NCBI GenBank assembly: GCA_015680685.1
Contig: MNCI01000161.1
Span: 76,119-140,118, forward strand
Length of the DNA stretch: 64,000 bases
DNA from: Gnetum montanum
Taxonomy: Eukaryota; Streptophyta; Gnetopsida; Gnetales; Gnetaceae
Reading direction: 5' to 3'
Of the stretch, positions 59,063 through 64,000 are shown piece after piece. Position numbers and translations under genes: made by a program. Each line of letters starts with the position of its first letter. Positions within the stretch are counted from its first letter, which is position 1. The notes under the pieces are model-generated. The model worked only from the letters and a program-made list of their open reading frames with translations, was not told the origin of the DNA and did not search any database.

Positions 59063-62000
59063 ATGGATTCTGCACATACAACCATTGCCGCTATGATCGC
59101 CACTGACTCAGGTGCCATAACTGTAAATCCCATTACCATTCCCGAATCAACTTTCAGCATGATAGGACCTCAGGGACCGTCGCATTGTTCATTGCAATTA
59201 CAGGGCAAGGATCCTTCACTTACCATCTTGACTCCTGAAGAGTATACTTTCATTTGCGTGAAGATCCAGGCAAAGCTTGCCCTTAGCCGAGCCGAGATGG
59301 AAGCAAAACAGAATTACGAGCTGATCCACAAAGGGGGTCAAGACTTCACCCCTACTACATATGACATAATCCCCCTTACCGATCATTATCATGAACTCCT
59401 GTTCCAACTAGTTATGGCTAAGAATCAGACTACGCAGTCTATTCTAAAGCCTCAAAACGCGGACGAGGAGGAAGATGAATTCTCAGCTCAGTCTGAACAC
59501 GTGGATTCATACCATACCCTCAACCCCCATACATATGTGAACCCCCTATTTAATCCTCTCACCGGAGAAGCTACCCATCTCAACCCAATCATGACCACCC
59601 AAATGCATATTCCCATCGCCCTACAGGCCACCACATAATCATCGGTCTTGCAGGTACAAATGCCACCTCAAAATACCGTGGGAGTAATCCCCTCACCACA
59701 TGTAATCAGTATTCCGTCAGTGATACCTACGTCTACCACCCGCCATTTCATTCCCCAAGTGTAGGTCCATACCATGCCTATAACCCACCTGGTGCAAAAT
59801 CCGGTGCAAACCTTATCATCACAACCCATTGCAAGGAAATAGATCGCAACCACCATTCAATTACAGCGATCTGTTCAACAACCTAAGGCTGGTAAGTGGA
59901 TCACACCTGTTGCACAACACAATCAATCTACGTTCTACGATGTGCAACCCTTAGCTGCATCTACCACACATGTCCCATAGGTAACTGCACAACATCCTTA
60001 CACCTTCCATCCTACACATCTGGCGACGACCAATTTTTTTGCACAGCCTATCGGGTGGTGGGTTTCACAGGCAGCTCCATCTATGGGGACAATCCCCGTT
60101 GCACCATTTTTCAGCCAAGTTATCGCTCCCTTCCCATTGCATGGTACTACTCTTCCAGTCCAACCCCTTGCTCCTCCAGCGCCAACTTCATCATCAACAA
60201 GTCTGGATCAAGCTTTTTTGCTTATTTAGACCCTCACCGAAGAAGTTAAGCAAATTAAAGCTGTTAGCTCTGATACAATACAGGTCATGGATTTCTACCA
60301 TGATGATCCCATCAGCCTAGTAGTCCCCATGCTATCGTTGCCTCTAGGGATGTCTTTGCCCCATCTTACTAAATACAATGGGGAAGGTGATCCTAATGCT
60401 CATCTCACTACCTTCAGGTCTGAATCCTTGCTACTACAACAATGGCCCCATACGATTATCCATGTCTTTGCAATGTCTCTGGCAAGTAAGGCCTTGGATT
60501 GGTATCGAGCACTCCCTCACTCTTCCATCTCAACCTTGGAAGAGCTCCTAACACAATTTGTAACTCACTTTAAATACAATTTAAAGCTGGAAATCACATT
60601 AGATCAACTTATGGGAGTGAAACAAGACTCGATCGAGCCAGTCCAGAAGTTTATAAAGTGATGGAGCACTAATCTGAATGAAATCCATGAGCCTAACGCA
60701 GAAGCCCATCTGTTGGCTATTTTCAAAGGAGCAGTTAACGACTTTATCAAGTCTAAACTATACTACCTTGCCCCTCGCTCCCTGAGTCAATCCTTTGCGC
60801 AAACTAAGAGCATCCAAGATGCTACGGAGGCTAGTAAAGACCCAGCGTATGTGGCCTATAAGAACGCCAACAATAAGGGTAAAGACAAAGGTAAAATAGC
60901 AACGATGACAATAGTTGCGCTGGACGAGGGCGCCAAAAACAAGAATAACAAGAAGGCATCCACAACGCCTGCCAAGACCACAGCTAGTGCAAGCAGCACC
61001 AGTCAAGAAGCACTTGCCCCTGAACAACCCTCATAGTCAAAACCAAACTTCGAGCGTAAAGATCGTTTGAAATATACAGCCCTGCCTATAAAGCATTCGA
61101 AACTGCTGAAATAATTATTAGGAGCAGGATATATTCAAAACAAAAAAATATCTGAAGAAGCTCTACAACGTCACAGGCGTCATTATGAATTGCTGAAGAA
61201 CCCTTCTTTAGCTCTACCCAACGAACCGTCAGTTCCTAAGTCTTTCAGGTTGGATCGTTTTTGTGACTACCACCAGTTGTGTGGTCACAACACCAATTAC
61301 TGCTGGCCATTGAAGGATGATATTCAATGCATGATTGAAAATGGTTCTTTGACATTAGACAGCAGTAGTCCAACACATCCCAAAAACCAGGCGATGCATG
61401 TGTACAAAGATCCGTTAAACGCAAATAACGCAACGTACACCATCAACATGGTAAGTACGGACAATGAGGGAAAGGTACCGCCTAAGCAACCCTTTGTGTT
61501 ACATGTACCTATCAATTCACCCCAAGGGGCAAGTTCTTCACTGGTAATTAGCAGCGCCTCGAGGCCACCCTTTGTTATTTGAATGCCCTCTCAAACTATA
61601 ACTCAGTCTCACATTAACAATAAAGCTGCGGCCATGCCCACACCTACTCCTAAGGCACCTTTTATCCTTAGGGTACAAAAACCACCAGCTGCCCCTTTTA
61701 CATAGGAGCGAGCCTCTAACCAAAACCATCAAATGCCATCCAATAAAAAAGGGGAAGGAGATGCACCAATTAACACAACCAAAGACTGCTCTATGCTAGG
61801 TTTTACTAAGCCCAGACCCTAGCTTTTGTACCTTCGCCTGCACCTCCTGGGCAAGTCAAAGGTACAAAAACATAGACACCTCCTCTCGGCAAAAAGAAAT
61901 ACAACCCTCTGACCGATGCTATTCCGCCTCCAAAAATTCGTCTCTTAGGGTGAATGGAAGAGGAAAGAGCAGACAAGCCACTTAGCCAAGAGCGGGACCT

Positions 62001-62874
62001 CTTCGACGCATTTACGCAAGTCAAGCAGGATCTAAACCAGAAGAACACAACATTGAGTCTATATGACTTGCTTATGACATCTCAAAAGCACCATGAGGCT
62101 ATGGTCTGTATGCTAACATCCATACCTATGGATGAAAGCTTACCAGCGGAAGAGGAAGCGATACATGCTGTCATGTTTCCCCCCACCGCTGAGCGACCTA
62201 AACCTACCCCATTGACCTTTCATGATGAATCCATCAAAGATGATCCTGAGAAAGGTCGAGTGACAATAGAACCCATGTTCATCACCATCCGGGTTGGTCA
62301 ACATCGGATCCAGAGGGTGCACGTTGATGATGGTGCAGCTACGAATGTCATCCCTTATCCTATTGTGGATAAGTTGGGCCTGGTCGACCAGATCAGTCCT
62401 ACGATGACATCGTGCCTAAAGTCGTTCAACAGAGCATGAGTTCAAGTCAAAGGGATGGTACATATCAATTTTGTGGCAGGAGACCAGTTCCCGACAAACG
62501 CCACATTTATCATCGTCGAGGAGATGCTTGGCTTCAACCTCATTCTAGGGAGGTCCTAGCTAGCCCAACTGAGGGCAGTTTCATCACCGATACACCAAGA
62601 GATACACCTACCTTATGCAGGGGGAGAGGTAGTGATACATGGTGATGAAGTAACTCCTAGAACCGTCAATAACATCGAGGAAGAACAGGGTTTGGAGATC
62701 GAAATGCCTGAAAATCAAACCCATGTCCAAATTCCCGAACAAGTTGAAATGACTAATGACAGCCTAGCCTGGGCCGACCTATCATTTCAGGAAGAGGAAG
62801 ATGATGTGAAGGAGTCAGGTCATAGATCTCCTCGCCGTTACGCACCACTCAACGTAAAATTTATTAAAAAATAA
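59063..62874 (+). pseudogene. Tat gag-pro, copy 2 (full length, interrupted)
   Basis: ATG at 59063; stop TAA at 62872-62874. Same layout as copy 1: N-terminal block 'EEYTFICVKIQAKLALSRAE', acidic patch, Pro/Thr linker, capsid core (60287-60780), Lys-rich linker, zinc-finger-like 'CDYHQLCGHNTNYC' (61263-61306; the normally Asp positions are Asn), protease 'VDDGAATNVIPYPIVDKLG' (62324-62380), 'GFNLILGRSW'-type block (about 62530), and an acidic tail to the stop (62632-62874). Stops at 59636, 60659, 61036 and 61580 and frame changes (about 60240, 61830, 62440) show it is not functional as assembled. Longest intact reference for copy 1. Confidence 0.93.
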
Positions 62875-63384
62875 TTACGGGCTAGAGATTGACCTGCGTG
62901 GTATTTACACGCATCTTTACACTTTCACTAGTTTTGCCATTTATGCTTATCAATTTTGACTGTCAGTTTTGTTTAGTATACATATATTTATGTCTTCTAT
63001 CCATTACGCCATTTACGTTTCCTAGTTTACACCATTTATGCTTTTTAAATCCTATTAGTTACATTAGTACAATTACGCAAATATTTACACTTTTATCAAT
63101 TGCATTCTTTGACATACGTAGATGGCCCGCAACGCCCTAAAACTAGTAAAGGCCCGCAACGGCCCAAAACTAGTAAAGGCCCGCAACAGCCTCAAACTAG
63201 TGAAGGCCCGAAATGGCCCTAAACTAAAATATCCAATTTCTATCTTTACACAAACACTATGTAATAGGCAATGGCCTTAAACTAGCAACTCCATCCAACA
63301 ATCGCAATAACGCCACCTATCCAAAATCCTCAATAATTCTATTTACGCTTTGTATAAATAAAGACATAAAATTAGAAACCATAN
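62875..63384. other. Spacer after gag-pro copy 2, ending in an N gap
   Basis: Non-coding. Holds TTACGCCATTTACG-type motifs (63004-63045), the tandem array 63122-63226 and then AT-rich sequence. At 63384 a single N joins sequence equal to 46760 directly to sequence equal to about 46900, so roughly 140 bp including the antisense stop codon are missing. Confidence 0.7.
63122..63226 (+). repeat. Tandem array, core GGCCYAAAACTAG (copy 2)
   Basis: Four units of about 26-27 bp, 'GGCCCGCAACRGCCYMAAACTAG' with a TRAA spacer; same place and phase as 46495-46602. Confidence 0.9.
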
Positions 63385-64000
63385 AATCATCTTCATAGGG
63401 TTTTTCCACTAACACTTGCTCCCCAAGGTGATGATCTGCATCATTATGCTCTCCTTCCTGAACGTACGTCTCATCCTATCCACCTTCTTCGCTCGTTTCT
63501 TGTAACTACATAGAACAAGTATATCAACAAAAGCTATTATGGGACAATTCAGAAAATTCAAATTCAACAACACTAAAACTTACTTGTGATGGTCCTGCAT
63601 CAGCAGCAAAGGGAAGTTGATCTAATCTGACCCACAGATGTTGCATAATCTCGTCTTCGATCAACTCAAACCAAACCCCGTTCCCCAAATTAGTTCTAGC
63701 CTTAACCTTCCCCTTCTTCACACTGGTCCATCGAGGTGGTTTGGAGAAGAAGGTAGGGACTGTGGTCTCTCCCCCAGGAAGAGTAATTTCTCTTTCCGGG
63801 GACGCGCTCACTTTCACCTGCTCCTGGAACTTCTCGAAGGCCTCAGATGCACCAATGACATCGAGGAACAATCGCAAGGATTGAGCTTCAACCGCAGAAT
63901 CTCGATAATGTTGATGATAAGCGATACTTTCTTGCTTGTATAGATGCTTATGATCTTTCTGCTTCTACCCCCACTCTTGAACTCTTGCACAAAAGTCCTT
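63385..64000 (-). pseudogene. Antisense gene, copy 2 (last two exons; runs off window)
   Basis: Exon 6 copy at 63505-63385, truncated by the N gap so the stop is lost; exon 5 copy from the window edge (64000) to 63584. The intron between them (63506-63583) has a perfect GTAAGT donor and a TTCTATGTAG acceptor, and the join is in phase (..GPSQ | LQE..). Exon 5 reads 'LFLDVIGASEAFEKFQEQ' and 'PPRWTSVKKGKVKARTNLGN' without stops from 63877 down to the donor. Its presence at the same place relative to gag-pro shows the gene is part of the element family, not a one-off insertion. Confidence 0.75.

Noticed and set aside
1-64000. Host genes, tRNA or rRNA genes
   Set aside because: No conserved host protein block, no tRNA-like promoter boxes with cloverleaf, and no rRNA sequence could be recognised on either strand.

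Overview
This window is repeat-dominated nuclear DNA from a plant with a large, transposon-rich genome. I see no convincing host protein gene, no rRNA and no tRNA gene. Nearly everything recognisable is Ty3/gypsy LTR retrotransposon sequence of different ages. The plant origin is inferred from the lineages present: a Tat-type element with two RNase H domains, Athila-like RT, chromovirus-like gag-pol, an initiator-Met tRNA primer site and a plant transposon-associated ORF. The species cannot be told from the sequence.

Positions 1-41133 are an old, AT-rich, nested and badly decayed retroelement graveyard. It holds a chromovirus-like element on the minus strand (about 2820-7166, with an 806 bp LTR and primer site); three related minus-strand gag-pro remnants (7180-9980, 26480-27560, 37759-41130); a family of diverged LTRs with the same internal order (1281-2210 on plus; about 10385-11240, 12350-13255, 28690-29190 and 31998-32880 on minus); three copies of an unrecognised coiled-coil ORF on minus (13390-16240, 18050-20715, 33095-35780), each preceded by a related TATA-bearing segment; an old plus-strand Tat gag-pro (22145-25440); and an Athila-like plus-strand RT (27560-28680). 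Most internal stops are TAG or TGA where CAG or CGA is expected, which fits C-to-T decay of methylated DNA.

Positions 41134-64000 are younger and better preserved. A Tat-lineage element on the plus strand has a 5' LTR (41134-42710), primer site, gag-pro (42959-46397, 3' end deleted), an unusual 5.6 kb middle part, pol with RT, RNase H, second RNase H and integrase (52035-55504), a tandem-repeat array, a polypurine tract and a second LTR (57233-58814). That second LTR is followed directly by another primer site, another gag-pro (59063-62874) and the start of the same middle part. So the window holds LTR-internal-LTR-internal with a shared LTR, a tandem retrotransposon array whose right end lies outside the window.

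The most interesting system is in the middle part, between protease and RT. On the minus strand I can trace a multi-exon gene (46839-51556) with its own TATA box, a GA-repeat leader, frame-preserving splice junctions, a coiled-coil region and an acidic C-terminus ending in a stop codon. Its last two exons recur in the second copy. It converges on gag-pro, and a tandem array with the core TAAAACTRG sits between the two 3' ends. A related array lies after pol, and another after the old Tat gag-pro at 25.8 kb. A GC-rich island (about 47985-49430) carrying a plus-strand ORF sits in what appears to be an intron of the antisense gene.
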